Positions 9,083-17,737 are shown, counted from the first letter of the stretch. The stretch: DNA of 64,000 bases from Adhaeribacter radiodurans (GCF_014075995.1 NZ_CP055153.1:1364001-1428000); one strand, 5' to 3'. The notes: generated by a model not told the origin, from the letters alone. Translations and numbers: made by a program.

Positions 9083-10948
9083 ATGCCCGATATAATTCGT
9101 TTGTTGCCCGAGTATTTAGCAAACCAGATTGCGGCCGGGGAAGTGGTGCAACGGCCGGCCTCGGTGGTGAAGGAATTGCTCGAAAATGCTGTAGATGCCC
9201 AGAGCACCAGCATTCAGTTGATAGTGAAAGAAGCCGGAAAACAATTGATTCAGGTGGTAGATAATGGCTTGGGAATGAGCGACACCGATGCGCGCATGTG
9301 CTTCGAACGCCACGCAACTTCTAAAATCAAAACTACCGAAGATTTATTCCGGATACGCACCATGGGTTTCCGGGGCGAAGCGCTGGCTTCTATTGCAGCG
9401 GTAGCCCAGGTAGAGCTTAAAACCAAAACCCGCACCAACGATACCGGAACCAAAATTGTGATGGAAGGTTCTGAATTAATAAGCCAGGAACCAGTAGCTG
9501 TACCGGATGGAACTTCGGTTTGTGTGAAAAATTTGTTTTACAACGTGCCGGCCCGAAGAAATTTTCTAAAATCGAACCCGGTAGAAATGCGGCATATTTT
9601 AGATGAATTTATGCATCTCGCCTTAGCCCATCCGGACGTTGCTTTTTCGCTTTACCAGAACGAAATTGAAATTTTTCAGTTACCGGCCGGTAAACTCAGC
9701 CAACGTATTGTAAATTTATTTGGTAATAATTACCGGGAGCAATTAGCTACTTGCGAAGAAGTAACGCCTTTTATTAAAGTAAAAGGCTACATTGGCAAGC
9801 CAGAGTTTGCTAAAAAAAGCCGGGGCGAGCAATTCTTTTTCGTAAATGAGCGGTATATCCGTAGTTCGTATCTAAACCACGCTGTATTAACGGCTTACGA
9901 AGGTTTGCTACCCAAAGACAGCCATCCGTTTTACGTGTTATTTATTGAAATTGCTCCCGAAAGTATAGATATAAATGTGCATCCTACCAAAACCGAAATA
10001 AAATTTGAGGATGAAAAAACCGTTTATGCTATTGTTCGGGCGGCCGTGAAGCAATCGTTAGGAGTGCACAATATTGCTCCTTCGCTGGATTTTGACGGCG
10101 ACGTAAATTTTTCAGCCCTGCACCCAGTTGTTTCGCCGGCTAATGAAAGTAATTTTGCTAAAGCCGCTAGTTTTGAAAGTTTTATTCAACAAAATACAAT
10201 TACGCGGGCTCCTGAAGCTTCTGTTGCTACAGGAAAAAGTAAACCAGCGCAGGATTGGCAGAAAGTTTTTGAACCCTTACAACAAGTTTCACGAGAATTT
10301 CCGCGCGAAATAAACGAAAGTAACTTATCGGAGTTTGATTTTCTGAGCAGCGTTGGTACCACAGGAGCCAGCGATTTATCGGGTAAAAAGGCTTTGCAGG
10401 TACACCAGAAGTACATAATGGTGCAGGTAAAGTCGGGGATTATGCTCGTAGACCAACAAGCTGCTCAGGAGCGTATTTTGTACGAACTATATTCAGCTTC
10501 GCTGCAAAAAAACAGTGGCAGTTCGCAGGCCTTGCTGTTTCCGCAGGTAGTACAACTCTCGCCCGGCGATTACGATTTGCTACAGCAGCTTACGAAAGAA
10601 TTTAATGCTCTTGGTTTTGTATTTAGTGAATTTGGCAAAAACACCATTGTATTGAATGGGATACCAGCCGATGTGCCGGCCCGCGATGAGAAAGCATTGC
10701 TCGAAGAATTGCTCGAACAATATAAAAACAATCAACAGGAAATAACTTTATCAACCAAAGAAAACCTGGCCCGGTCTATGGCTAAAAGAGTAGCATCGCG
10801 CTATACTAGCCGCCTTACTGATTTAGAGATGAATGCGCTCGTAGACAAGCTATTTGCCTGCCAAACCCCGAATTATACCCCATCCGGGCAAAAAACGTTA
10901 GTAATGATGGAATTGGGCCAGTTGCAAAACTTTTTTCTTAAAAATTGA
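9083..10948 (+). CDS. mutL: DNA mismatch repair protein MutL
   Basis: A 621-residue MutL that couples MutS mismatch recognition to strand incision. The GHKL ATPase motifs are clear: ELLENAVDAQ, DNGLGM and GFRGEAL in the first 100 residues. The C-terminal dimerisation/endonuclease domain starts near residue 430. Its metal-binding motif, normally DQHAxxExxxxE, reads DQQAAQERILYE at about 456-467, so the His is Gln. The canonical CPHGRP box is replaced by a CQTPNYTPSG segment. The gene is followed within about 12 bp by a rhomboid gene and probably shares its transcript. Confidence 0.95.
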   Translation: MPDIIRLLPEYLANQIAAGEVVQRPASVVKELLENAVDAQSTSIQLIVKEAGKQLIQVVDNGLGMSDTDARMCFERHATSKIKTTEDLFRIRTMGFRGEALASIAAVAQVELKTKTRTNDTGTKIVMEGSELISQEPVAVPDGTSVCVKNLFYNVPARRNFLKSNPVEMRHILDEFMHLALAHPDVAFSLYQNEIEIFQLPAGKLSQRIVNLFGNNYREQLATCEEVTPFIKVKGYIGKPEFAKKSRGEQFFFVNERYIRSSYLNHAVLTAYEGLLPKDSHPFYVLFIEIAPESIDINVHPTKTEIKFEDEKTVYAIVRAAVKQSLGVHNIAPSLDFDGDVNFSALHPVVSPANESNFAKAASFESFIQQNTITRAPEASVATGKSKPAQDWQKVFEPLQQVSREFPREINESNLSEFDFLSSVGTTGASDLSGKKALQVHQKYIMVQVKSGIMLVDQQAAQERILYELYSASLQKNSGSSQALLFPQVVQLSPGDYDLLQQLTKEFNALGFVFSEFGKNTIVLNGIPADVPARDEKALLEELLEQYKNNQQEITLSTKENLARSMAKRVASRYTSRLTDLEMNALVDKLFACQTPNYTPSGQKTLVMMELGQLQNFFLKN

Positions 10949-10959
10949 TATTACATAGT

Positions 10960-11736
10960 ATGATGAATCTAACCCCCATGGTCCGAAACCTACTTATCAT
11001 TAATGTAGTGGCGTTTCTGGCTTTTTCTTATTTTGGCAGTTCGGCTCCTTTTGCTTTATATGATTTTCGTTCGCAGCATTTTGGTGCTTACCAATTTATT
11101 ACCTACATGTTTATGCACGGTAGCTTTGGCCATTTGTTCAGCAACATGCTTAGTTTATTTATTTTCGGACCCATGCTGGAGTATCGCTGGGGAGCACAAC
11201 GTTTCTTAATTTTTTACTTGGTTTGTGGAGTAGGGGCAGGAATTTTATATTCAGGCATTCGTTCTTACCAGTTCAATAATATGCAGCAGGAAATGCAAAC
11301 TTTTCTGGTAGACCCATCACCGGAGAAATTAAGTTCTTTTCTGGAAGACCATTACGAAGGTCAGTATAATAAACAAGCAGTAATTGAATATAAACGCAAC
11401 GCAGACAACCCTACTGTTATAGCGGCCTCAAAGAAAGCAATTAAAAACATCTACGAGAGTATCATTAACATTCCAATGGTAGGAGCTTCCGGGGCTGTAT
11501 TTGGATTGTTAATGGCTTTTGGATTGTTGTTCCCGAATACGGAATTATTCCTCCTATTTTTTCCGTTTCCCATAAAAGCCAAGTATTTTGTGTTATTCTA
11601 CGGTGCTTACGAACTTTATGCGGGCGTGCAACGCTTGCCCGGCGATAACGTCGCGCATTATGCCCACTTAGGCGGAATGCTCTTTGCGTTTATATTGCTG
11701 AAAGTTTGGGAACGTGACCGATCTAACCTTTACTAA
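10960..11736 (+). CDS. Rhomboid family intramembrane serine protease
   Basis: A 258-residue polytopic membrane protein with the rhomboid catalytic dyad. GASG places Ser177 in one transmembrane helix and AHLGG places His236 in a later one. The HxxxN-type motif (HGSFGHLFSN) of the second helix is present. A loop of about 70 residues rich in charged residues lies between the third helix and the catalytic Ser helix. ATG at 10960 was chosen; a TTG at 10945 would overlap the mutL stop. Rhomboids cleave single-pass membrane proteins within the bilayer; the substrate is unknown. A second rhomboid gene follows 9 bp downstream. Confidence 0.88.
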   Translation: MMNLTPMVRNLLIINVVAFLAFSYFGSSAPFALYDFRSQHFGAYQFITYMFMHGSFGHLFSNMLSLFIFGPMLEYRWGAQRFLIFYLVCGVGAGILYSGIRSYQFNNMQQEMQTFLVDPSPEKLSSFLEDHYEGQYNKQAVIEYKRNADNPTVIAASKKAIKNIYESIINIPMVGASGAVFGLLMAFGLLFPNTELFLLFFPFPIKAKYFVLFYGAYELYAGVQRLPGDNVAHYAHLGGMLFAFILLKVWERDRSNLY

Positions 11737-11745
11737 CCAACCTGT

Positions 11746-12645
11746 ATGACTAGTATTTTTGACGATGTCCGGAATGTTTTCCGTTTGCGCAATGCCCTCA
11801 ACCAATTAATTTTAATTAATGTAATTGTGTTTGTGGCCTTGTTGCTGCTGCGGGTTATTCTGCGGATTTCTACCCATTCTGATGATTTATTTGAAACGAT
11901 TCTGGAATATATTGCCATGCCGGCTAATCCCGGAGTTTTAATTACCCGCCCCTGGACTATATTTAGTTACTTTTTTACTCATCGCGAGTTTTTTCATATT
12001 ATTTTTAACATGCTCAATCTATATTGGTTTGGGATGATTATTCGCGAGTATTTAGGCGATAAAAAACTGGTAAGTTTGTATATTCTGGGTGGTTTAGCGG
12101 GTGGTTTGTTTTTTCTGATGTTTTATAATCTGATTCCATATTACCAGCCTCGAGCCGTATACGCTACCATGATTGGGGCTTCGGCGAGTACTCTGGCGGT
12201 TACGGTTGCAGCCGCAACTTTATTACCTAATTTTCAATTTAACCTGTTGTTTATTGGGCCGGTAAAAATTAAATACATTGCCGCTTTCTTCGTGCTTTTA
12301 TCTATTTCCGGGGCCATCGGCGATAATGCCGGAGGTAATTTAGCGCACTTGGGCGGTGCTTTTATCGGATTTTTATTTATTAAACAATTGCAACGAGGTT
12401 CCGATTTGGGCCGACCTATTCACGCGGTAGCCAATTTCTTCCGGAATATTTTTAAACCCCGTACTCCGTTAAAGGTAACCTACAAAAGCCAAAACCGGTC
12501 AAGCACGTATTCTTCTTCCGGCAGTAGTGAGCCTTCGCAAACCGAAATTGATTTAATTTTAGATAAAATTTCGCGGTCGGGCTACGAGAGTTTGTCAAAA
12601 GACGAAAAACAAAAGCTATTCCGCGCTAGCCAGAAAAAAGACTAG
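11746..12645 (+). CDS. Rhomboid family protein with variant GASA active-site motif
   Basis: A 299-residue rhomboid-fold membrane protein in tandem with the preceding one. The candidate nucleophile is Ser146 in GASAS, where the usual GxSG glycine after Ser is Ala. The partner is His201 in LAHLGG. HREFFHIIFN matches the second-helix motif. The C-terminal tail of about 60 residues after the membrane domain is soluble and ends in an IDLILDKISRSGYESLSKDEK segment of the kind found on many Bacteroidota rhomboids. It may be active or a regulatory relative of its neighbour. The 9-bp gap indicates co-transcription, perhaps with mutL as well. Confidence 0.85.
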   Translation: MTSIFDDVRNVFRLRNALNQLILINVIVFVALLLLRVILRISTHSDDLFETILEYIAMPANPGVLITRPWTIFSYFFTHREFFHIIFNMLNLYWFGMIIREYLGDKKLVSLYILGGLAGGLFFLMFYNLIPYYQPRAVYATMIGASASTLAVTVAAATLLPNFQFNLLFIGPVKIKYIAAFFVLLSISGAIGDNAGGNLAHLGGAFIGFLFIKQLQRGSDLGRPIHAVANFFRNIFKPRTPLKVTYKSQNRSSTYSSSGSSEPSQTEIDLILDKISRSGYESLSKDEKQKLFRASQKKD

Positions 12646-12839
12646 TAATTACGGTTGTAGCAGTCAAACTTCTACATTTTTCATAGTTTCCTGACCAGTT
12701 CAAAAAAGCTAGCCAGGTAAAAATTATTGATTAGATTATTATTTGGTTTTTAGGTTATGCATTTGCTTAACCTTTTGCATCGCTAGGGTAAGTTGTTGAA
12801 CTTAACAGGAATTATTATCTAACTTACTAATTTTCAACT

Positions 12840-13229
12840 ATGAAGTACGTTAAATATATTTTGGTGGCTTTCGGAATGCTAATTTATTTTGAAAGCCAAT
12901 CGCAGACTAATGAACGAAACGACTTTCTGGTAAGGTTTAAAACGTTTACAACGGCACATTCTCCCAAGATTAAATCATTCATGCCATTAGTAAATCCGGG
13001 CAGTAATTTAACTTCTATGCCTAATGCCATTGATACCTCTAAAGCTTATATGGAAGATTCTGTAACGGGTTTAAGAATTTTTCCGCAGTTAGGTAAAGTG
13101 TATGACCCTAAAACGGGGTATTCTATTGCTTACGATTCGGATATTACCTACCACGTGGACCTGAAAGCAGGCAAAGTTTTTCAGGATCAATCAGAAGTAA
13201 AAGTAGAGCGGAATCAAAAAGTAGATTAG
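12840..13229 (+). CDS. Small exported protein of unknown function
   Basis: This 129-residue protein has a signal peptide (lysine at 3, hydrophobic core, cut after SQSQ near residue 22). I recognise no family. The mature part is hydrophilic and ends in a charged KVERNQKVD tail. The gene stands alone behind the rhomboid pair, about 195 bp downstream, and is closed by a strong bidirectional terminator, which supports it being a real transcription unit. Confidence 0.6.
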   Translation: MKYVKYILVAFGMLIYFESQSQTNERNDFLVRFKTFTTAHSPKIKSFMPLVNPGSNLTSMPNAIDTSKAYMEDSVTGLRIFPQLGKVYDPKTGYSIAYDSDITYHVDLKAGKVFQDQSEVKVERNQKVD

Positions 13230-13276
13230 AGGTACTCCTCCCGAAGGAAAAAAGAATTAATTATAAGTTTTAAATA

Positions 13277-13317
13277 AAAGAAGTGGCTGTTCATTGATAC
13301 GAACAGCCACTTCTTTT
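13277..13317. terminator. Strong bidirectional terminator
   Basis: A perfect 17-bp stem (AAAAGAAGTGGCTGTTC, 13277-13293, with its complement at 13301-13317) has an A-run on one side and a T-run on the other. It lies between the convergent small exported protein gene and cysN and separates the sulfur island from the genes to its left. Confidence 0.85.
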
Positions 13318-13335
13318 ATTTAATGCAAAGCAATA

Positions 13336-14604
13336 TTACAAAATAATGGCAGCGGCTACCGTTTCGTTGGTAAACTCGTCTACTAAAATTAAGCTGCCGG
13401 TACCGCTATTTTTCCGGTAATCGTCGTAAAATAGAGGCAGGGTAGTACGAAGGGTAATCCGTCCAATATCATTTAATCCAATATTCAGGTCGTCTTCTAT
13501 CTTGTGCAAAGTATTAATATTCATCTTGTAACGAATATCTTTTACCAAACACTTGGCCTCTTTGGTGGTATGGCGCACAATGTATTTTTTGCCTTTTACC
13601 AGCGGCTTTTCGCTCATCCAGCACACCATTACTTCTAAATCCTGGCTTACTTCCGGTTGATTATTAGGCTTTACAATCATATCGCCCCGGCTAATATCAA
13701 TTTCGTCGTTCAGCGTAATAACTACAGACATGGGCGCAAAGGCTTCGGCTACAGGTCCGTCAAAGGTTTCGATGCTTTTTACCGTACTCGTAAATCCGGA
13801 GGGAAGCACTAATACTTCATCGTCCGGTTTAAAAACGCCACCTTCCAGGCGGCCAGCATATCCCCGGAAATCATGGTACTCGGTGCTTTGCGGGCGTAAC
13901 ACATATTGCACCGGAAAACGGGCATCTACGTGGTTCAGGTCGCTGCCCAAGTGCACATTTTCGAGCATGTACAACAAGGTGGAGCCCTCGTACCACGGCA
14001 TGTTCGTAGATTTGTTTACGATATTATCGCCCTGCAAGGCACTTACAGGCACGTAACGCACATCGGCAATATCTAAGCGGGAAATAAAATTCTGAAAATC
14101 GGTTTTAATTTTTTCGTAAACTTCCTGGCTATAATCCACCAAATCCATTTTGTTCACGCACAAAATAATATGATCAATTTTTAACAGGGAGGTTATGAAA
14201 GTGTGGCGACAGGTTTGTTCAATTACTCCTTTGCGGGCATCTACTAAAACCACGGCCAAATTAGCCGTAGAAGCGCCGGTTACCATGTTGCGGGTATACT
14301 GAATATGACCGGGAGTATCGGCCATGATAAATTTGCGTTTGGGCGTAGCAAAGTACCGGTAAGCCACATCAATGGTAATTCCTTGCTCACGTTCGGCACG
14401 CAAGCCATCGGTAAGTAGCGCCAGGTTTACGTACTCTTCCCCGCGCATTTGGCTGGTACGCTCAATATTTTGGAGCTGGTCTTCAAAAATTGTTTTCGTA
14501 TCGTACAGTAAACGGCCAATGAGGGTACTTTTACCGTCATCCACGCTGCCGCAGGTAATAAACCGCAGCAAATCGGCATCGCGTTTTTGTTCTTTTATTT
14601 CCAT
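13336..14604 (-). CDS. cysN: Sulfate adenylyltransferase subunit 1 (GTPase) CysN
   Basis: A 422-residue EF-Tu-like GTPase that drives ATP sulfurylase, forming adenosine 5'-phosphosulfate (APS) together with CysD. Residues 19-27 (GSVDDGKST) are the P-loop; DTPGHIQYTRNM and NKMD are the G3 and G4 motifs. There is no fused APS kinase, in agreement with a separate cysC upstream. It is last in a minus-strand cysC-cysD-cysN group. The ATG at 14604 is preferred. An in-frame TTG at 14640 would translate a heptamer repeat array that ends about 8 nt before the ATG. Confidence 0.95.
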   Translation of the reverse strand: MEIKEQKRDADLLRFITCGSVDDGKSTLIGRLLYDTKTIFEDQLQNIERTSQMRGEEYVNLALLTDGLRAEREQGITIDVAYRYFATPKRKFIMADTPGHIQYTRNMVTGASTANLAVVLVDARKGVIEQTCRHTFITSLLKIDHIILCVNKMDLVDYSQEVYEKIKTDFQNFISRLDIADVRYVPVSALQGDNIVNKSTNMPWYEGSTLLYMLENVHLGSDLNHVDARFPVQYVLRPQSTEYHDFRGYAGRLEGGVFKPDDEVLVLPSGFTSTVKSIETFDGPVAEAFAPMSVVITLNDEIDISRGDMIVKPNNQPEVSQDLEVMVCWMSEKPLVKGKKYIVRHTTKEAKCLVKDIRYKMNINTLHKIEDDLNIGLNDIGRITLRTTLPLFYDDYRKNSGTGSLILVDEFTNETVAAAIIL

Positions 14605-14606
14605 TT

Positions 14607-14665
14607 TATTGGGTTGCAAGTTGCAGGTTACAGGTTGCAAGTTGAAAGGTTAGAAAGTGGAAAGG
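14607..14665. repeat. Heptamer-period repeat array abutting the cysN start
   Basis: On the plus strand the array reads as successive 7-mers TTGCAAG, TTGCAGG, TTACAGG, TTGCAAG and TTGAAAG, then degenerates into a GAAAGG-rich tail. It fills the cysD-cysN gap and ends about 8 nt from the cysN ATG. See the finding on 7-bp repeats. Confidence 0.7.
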
Positions 14666-14761
14666 TTTTAAAGTTAAAACTTAGAAATATACTTTTTCTA
14701 AATTTAACCATTTGATCATTCCGCAATTACCATTAGAACTATGCAACAATAAATAAATTAG

Positions 14762-14795
14762 ATTGTGGCCCATCGGCTATGAACCATGGACTATT
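14762..14795. repeat. Degenerate TAGTCCA-type heptamer repeat
   Basis: A short stretch of TGGCCCATCGG, CTATGAACC and ATGGACTA belongs to the degenerate TAGTCCA/TGGACTA family seen elsewhere in the window. It lies directly beyond the cysD stop codon in the cysD-cysN gap. Confidence 0.5.
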
Positions 14796-15701
14796 TTAAA
14801 AATAGCCTTGTTTTTTACGGTCTTCCATGGCAGCTTCGGAGCGTTGGTCGTCGGCGCGGGCAGCGCGTTCGGTAACTCGGGCAGCCGCTACTTCGGCAAT
14901 AATGTCGTCGATGGAACTAGCCGGTGAGAATACCGCCCCAGTACAGGTCATATCGCCCACCGTCCGGAAACGCACGGTTCTTTCTTCGTACTGTTCGTCT
15001 TTTAGTAAGGAAATGTATTCGGATTTTGCAAGTAACACGCCTTTGCGGTTCACAATTTCGCGCTGGTGCGAAAAGTAAATGCTCGGAATTTCTAGGTTTT
15101 CGGAAGCAATGTACTGCCAAATATCCAATTCCGTCCAGTTACTCAGCGGGAACACCCGGAAATGCTCGCCTACATTTTTACGACCATTGTACAAGTGCCA
15201 CAACTCCGGGCGCTGGTTTTTCGGGTCCCATTGGCCAAATTCGTCGCGGTGCGAAAAGAAACGCTCTTTGGCGCGGGCTTTTTCTTCGTCGCGCCGGGCA
15301 CCGCCAAAAGCTGCATCAAACTTAAATTCTTCGATGGCGCTCAAAAGAGTAATGGTTTGCAAACCGTTTCGGCTTGGGTTGGGGCCTTTTTCTTCCTGAG
15401 CCAAACCTTGGTCAATAGAATCCTGAACCGTGCGAACAATCAGGCGGGCGCCAATTTTATTCACCAGGTAATCACGGAATTCAATGGTTTCAGGGAAGTT
15501 GTGACCAGTATCTACGTGCAACATCGGGAAAGGTAACTTGCTGGGCCAAAAAGCTTTGCGCGCCAGATGTGCCATTACAATAGAATCTTTACCACCGGAA
15601 AAAAGCAATACCGGATTTTCAAATTGCGCAACAGCTTCGCGAATCAAAAATATAGATTCGGCTTCGAGTTGCTTAAGATAACTAAGTTTATAGGAATACA
15701 T
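14796..15701 (-). CDS. cysD: Sulfate adenylyltransferase subunit 2 CysD
   Basis: This 301-residue catalytic subunit of ATP sulfurylase adenylates sulfate to APS, powered by the CysN GTPase. It belongs to the PP-loop ATP pyrophosphatase fold, with SGGKDS at residues 35-40 and the following HLARKAF helix. Length equals that of the enterobacterial enzyme. The start at 15701 (MYSYKLSYL) gives the normal N terminus; an upstream ATG at 15722 lies inside a TAGTCCA-type repeat and is unlikely. It lies between cysC and cysN. Confidence 0.95.
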   Translation of the reverse strand: MYSYKLSYLKQLEAESIFLIREAVAQFENPVLLFSGGKDSIVMAHLARKAFWPSKLPFPMLHVDTGHNFPETIEFRDYLVNKIGARLIVRTVQDSIDQGLAQEEKGPNPSRNGLQTITLLSAIEEFKFDAAFGGARRDEEKARAKERFFSHRDEFGQWDPKNQRPELWHLYNGRKNVGEHFRVFPLSNWTELDIWQYIASENLEIPSIYFSHQREIVNRKGVLLAKSEYISLLKDEQYEERTVRFRTVGDMTCTGAVFSPASSIDDIIAEVAAARVTERAARADDQRSEAAMEDRKKQGYF

Positions 15702-15707
15702 GTGTTT

Positions 15708-15740
15708 TAGTCCACAGTCCATGGTCCACGGACCACAGTT
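15708..15740. repeat. TAGTCCA-type heptamer repeat array abutting the cysD start
   Basis: Successive 7-mers TAGTCCA, CAGTCCA, TGGTCCA, CGGACCA and CAG can be read. Within it TGGTCC and GGACCA are complementary and can form a small hairpin. The array ends about 8 nt before the cysD ATG, in the position where other bacteria would have a Shine-Dalgarno sequence. Confidence 0.7.
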
Positions 15741-15822
15741 TATTTATTATATAGTCGAATTTGTTTTTACTAATTGGTATTAAGGATATTGGTTAGTAGA
15801 AGAATGTTATCCATTTTTAAAT

Positions 15823-15860
15823 TTCTAACCTTTCAACTTTCCATCCTTCAACCTTTTAAC
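15823..15860. repeat. Heptamer-like repeat at the end of cysC
   Basis: CTAACCTTTCAACTTTCC and CCTTCAACCTTTTAACC form a degenerate array with period close to 7. Read on the opposite strand it resembles the GAAAGGTT tail of the array before cysN. It overlaps the last codons of cysC. Confidence 0.5.
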
Positions 15861-16464
15861 CTAAAGCGGCAAAGGTAATGCGGGGTAAGATAGCATCCAA
15901 AAGCTTTTGTAAGCTAACCTCGTAGTTATCTTGATAGGTACGAATTTCAAGGTGAGGGTTTTGAGGTTCTTCAAAGGGTGCATCCAAACCGGTAAAGTTC
16001 TTGATTTCGCCGTTTAAAGCTTTTTTATATAAGCCCTTTACATCGCGCTGCGCACAAACTTCAAAAGGAGCATTAATGTACACCTCGTAATAATTTGATT
16101 CGCCTATAATGCTTTTCGCTAAATTCCGGATTTCGCTAGTTGGGCTAATAAGCGAACAAATGGTAACCACGCCGGCACTTAAAAATAACTTGGCAGCCTC
16201 AGCCGAACGACGAATATTTTCCATTCGGTCAGTTTCGGAAAAGCCCAGATTATTATTTATGCCACTTCGCAAATTATCGCCGTCGAGTAGTTGGGTAAGG
16301 TGGCCGCGCTGGTGCAGGGCAAACTCCAAACCTTTTGCCAATGTGCTTTTACCCGAGCCGGATAATCCTACCATCCAGATAACGAGTGCCCGTTGCCGAA
16401 GCAATTCTTCTTTACTGGTGCGCGAAAGCGTTTGGTCGAAAATCGGATGAATATTTTCTGCCAT
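15856..16464 (-). CDS. cysC: Adenylylsulfate kinase CysC
   Basis: A 202-residue APS kinase that phosphorylates APS to PAPS. The P-loop GLSGSGKST is at residues 33-41. LLDGDNLRSGIN and the ENIRRSAEAAKLF helix are typical. The catalytic-loop Ser sits in SLISPTSEIRN. It is the first gene of the cysC-cysD-cysN group and diverges from cysQ. A four-cysteine APS reductase (cysH at 21190) also lies in the island. PAPS may therefore serve sulfation or be an alternative reductase substrate, with CysQ removing the PAP by-product. Confidence 0.95.
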   Translation of the reverse strand: MAENIHPIFDQTLSRTSKEELLRQRALVIWMVGLSGSGKSTLAKGLEFALHQRGHLTQLLDGDNLRSGINNNLGFSETDRMENIRRSAEAAKLFLSAGVVTICSLISPTSEIRNLAKSIIGESNYYEVYINAPFEVCAQRDVKGLYKKALNGEIKNFTGLDAPFEEPQNPHLEIRTYQDNYEVSLQKLLDAILPRITFAALG

Positions 16465-16722
16465 GTTGTTTTTGAAAAATTCGCGGCTAAATTAAGCGGT
16501 ATTTAAATAAGATAATAAGTTTTCGTGCGGAAGTTTGAAAAAGAAACAAAACAGGTGAAATCCTTGATTGGAATTCTTGATAAAAAAGAGGTTTAGTACT
16601 TTTAAGTCTGAAAGGTAATAACAACCAGGAGCTACTATTATTTTAACTAATTAATTATAAATTGCCCGCCTATTGCAAGACTTTTATTTCGATTTAAACT
16701 CTGCTACCCTTTTAAAACCATA
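16465..16722. promoter_or_regulatory. Divergent control region between cysC and cysQ
   Basis: This is about 260 bp, AT-rich, between the divergently transcribed halves of the sulfur island. Promoters for both directions must lie here unless the plus arm begins only at the promoter before the leader peptides. I do not find a clean TTTG-N19-TAnnTTTG pair, a hairpin array or a recognisable riboswitch in it. Confidence 0.4.
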
Positions 16723-17502
16723 ATGCAAACTTTTTCTCTTGCTTCCTTAATGCCATCGCTTTTGCAATTAGCGAAAGATGCTGGCCAAGCTATAATGCAG
16801 GTGTATAACCAACCAGCCAGTTTTACGCAGGTTACATTAAAAAGCGATCAATCACCTTTAACGCAAGCCGATCAGGCAGCTCACGATATCATCTCTACTG
16901 GTTTAGCTACTCTAACACCCGACATTCCGGTATTATCCGAAGAAGGAAAGTTAGTGCCCTACGAAGAACGCCGAAATTGGAAATACTACTGGTGCGTTGA
17001 CCCTTTGGATGGTACCAAAGAATTTATTAGCCGCAACGGGGAATTTACGGTAAACATTGCTTTAATGGCTAACAATAAACCAGTTGCCGGCGTTATTTAT
17101 GCTCCCGTACCCGACGAACTTTATTATACCGACGGGCAGAATGGTGCTTTTAAACAAATTGGTAACCAGCCAGAAATTAAACTTCAGGTAAGCGGTAAAA
17201 CAGAAAATTTAGTAATAGTAAAAAGCCGGTCGCATAGTACGCCTGAAGAAATTACTTTTTTGCAATCATTTCCGGTTTCAGATGAAGTGCGGATTGGGTC
17301 TTCTTTAAAATTTTGTTTGATTGCCGAAGGCCGGGCGCAGCTTTATTACCGTTACGGGCCCACCATGGAATGGGATACTGCTGCCGGGCAAGCCATTCTG
17401 GCTCAGGCAGGCGGGCAGTTAACGCAACCCAACGGCGAATCTTTTCCTTACAACAAGCCAAATTTACTAAATGGCAGCTTTTTATGTACAGGATGGCAGT
17501 AA
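16723..17502 (+). CDS. cysQ: 3'(2'),5'-bisphosphate nucleotidase CysQ
   Basis: A 259-residue inositol-monophosphatase-fold enzyme that hydrolyses 3'-phosphoadenosine 5'-phosphate (PAP) to AMP and removes the toxic by-product of PAPS use. The lithium-sensitive metal site is visible in SEEG, VDPLDGTKEF and EWDTAAGQAIL, with DQSPLTQAD at the N-terminal side. Length is normal. It is the first gene of the plus arm, about 100 bp before the polycysteine leaders. The leaders have their own promoter-like sequence, so cysQ is probably outside the cysteine attenuation. Confidence 0.92.
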   Translation: MQTFSLASLMPSLLQLAKDAGQAIMQVYNQPASFTQVTLKSDQSPLTQADQAAHDIISTGLATLTPDIPVLSEEGKLVPYEERRNWKYYWCVDPLDGTKEFISRNGEFTVNIALMANNKPVAGVIYAPVPDELYYTDGQNGAFKQIGNQPEIKLQVSGKTENLVIVKSRSHSTPEEITFLQSFPVSDEVRIGSSLKFCLIAEGRAQLYYRYGPTMEWDTAAGQAILAQAGGQLTQPNGESFPYNKPNLLNGSFLCTGWQ

Positions 17503-17556
17503 ATAGTTGTTGGTAGCTTCTAAATGAATGGCGGCATTAAATTTGTGCCTAAATAT

Positions 17557-17586
17557 TTTGTGCTATGGTTTAGTTTTTTACCTTTG
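17557..17586 (+). promoter_or_regulatory. Bacteroidota-type promoter for the cysteine leader
   Basis: TTTG (17557-17560), an 18-bp spacer and TACCTTTG (17579-17586) match the Bacteroidota sigma-A consensus TTTG-N19-TAnnTTTG closely. A start a few bases downstream would place the first leader ATG (17604) within about 10-15 nt of the 5' end, giving a very short leader. Confidence 0.7.
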
Positions 17587-17603
17587 CCCCAATTACTATA
17601 ATT

Positions 17604-17699
17604 ATGAAAGTAAAACAAAGCCTTTTTTTGGGTATTTACGGAGCGGCTTGTTGCTGTTGTGCTAAGTCTGTACCTTCGGAAAGGTTTACGGTTAAATAA
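17604..17699 (+). CDS. Polycysteine leader peptide 1 (31 residues)
   Basis: The ORF encodes 31 residues with Cys at codons 16-19 (TGT TGC TGT TGT, 17649-17660) in the context GAACCCCAKS. The segment TTCGGAAAGGTT (17675-17686), beginning 15 nt after the last Cys codon, is complementary to the 5' arm of the terminator that follows. This is the layout of a ribosome-mediated attenuator. A ribosome stalled for charged Cys-tRNA would leave the segment free to pair and block termination. A ribosome running to the stop at 17697 would cover it. The peptide itself probably has no other function. No Shine-Dalgarno is visible, as is normal in this phylum. Confidence 0.82.
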   Translation: MKVKQSLFLGIYGAACCCCAKSVPSERFTVK

Positions 17700-17737
17700 T
17701 TATTTTAAAAAAAGTAAATATTTAGAGCCTTTCCGAA
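17675..17737 (+). promoter_or_regulatory. Predicted antiterminator pairing, leader 1
   Basis: TTCGGAAAGGTT (17675-17686) pairs with AGCCTTTCCGAA (17726-17737) over 12 positions, with one G-U pair. This removes the 5' half of the terminator stem at 17726-17734. It is mutually exclusive with that terminator. Confidence 0.7.

Noticed and set aside
14604-14640. N-terminal extension of cysN to a TTG at 14640
   Set aside because: The extra codons lie entirely in a heptamer repeat array; the ATG at 14604 gives the normal CysN N terminus.
15702-15722. N-terminal extension of cysD to an ATG at 15722
   Set aside because: The extra seven codons come from the TAGTCCA-type repeat; the start at 15701 gives the usual 301-residue protein.
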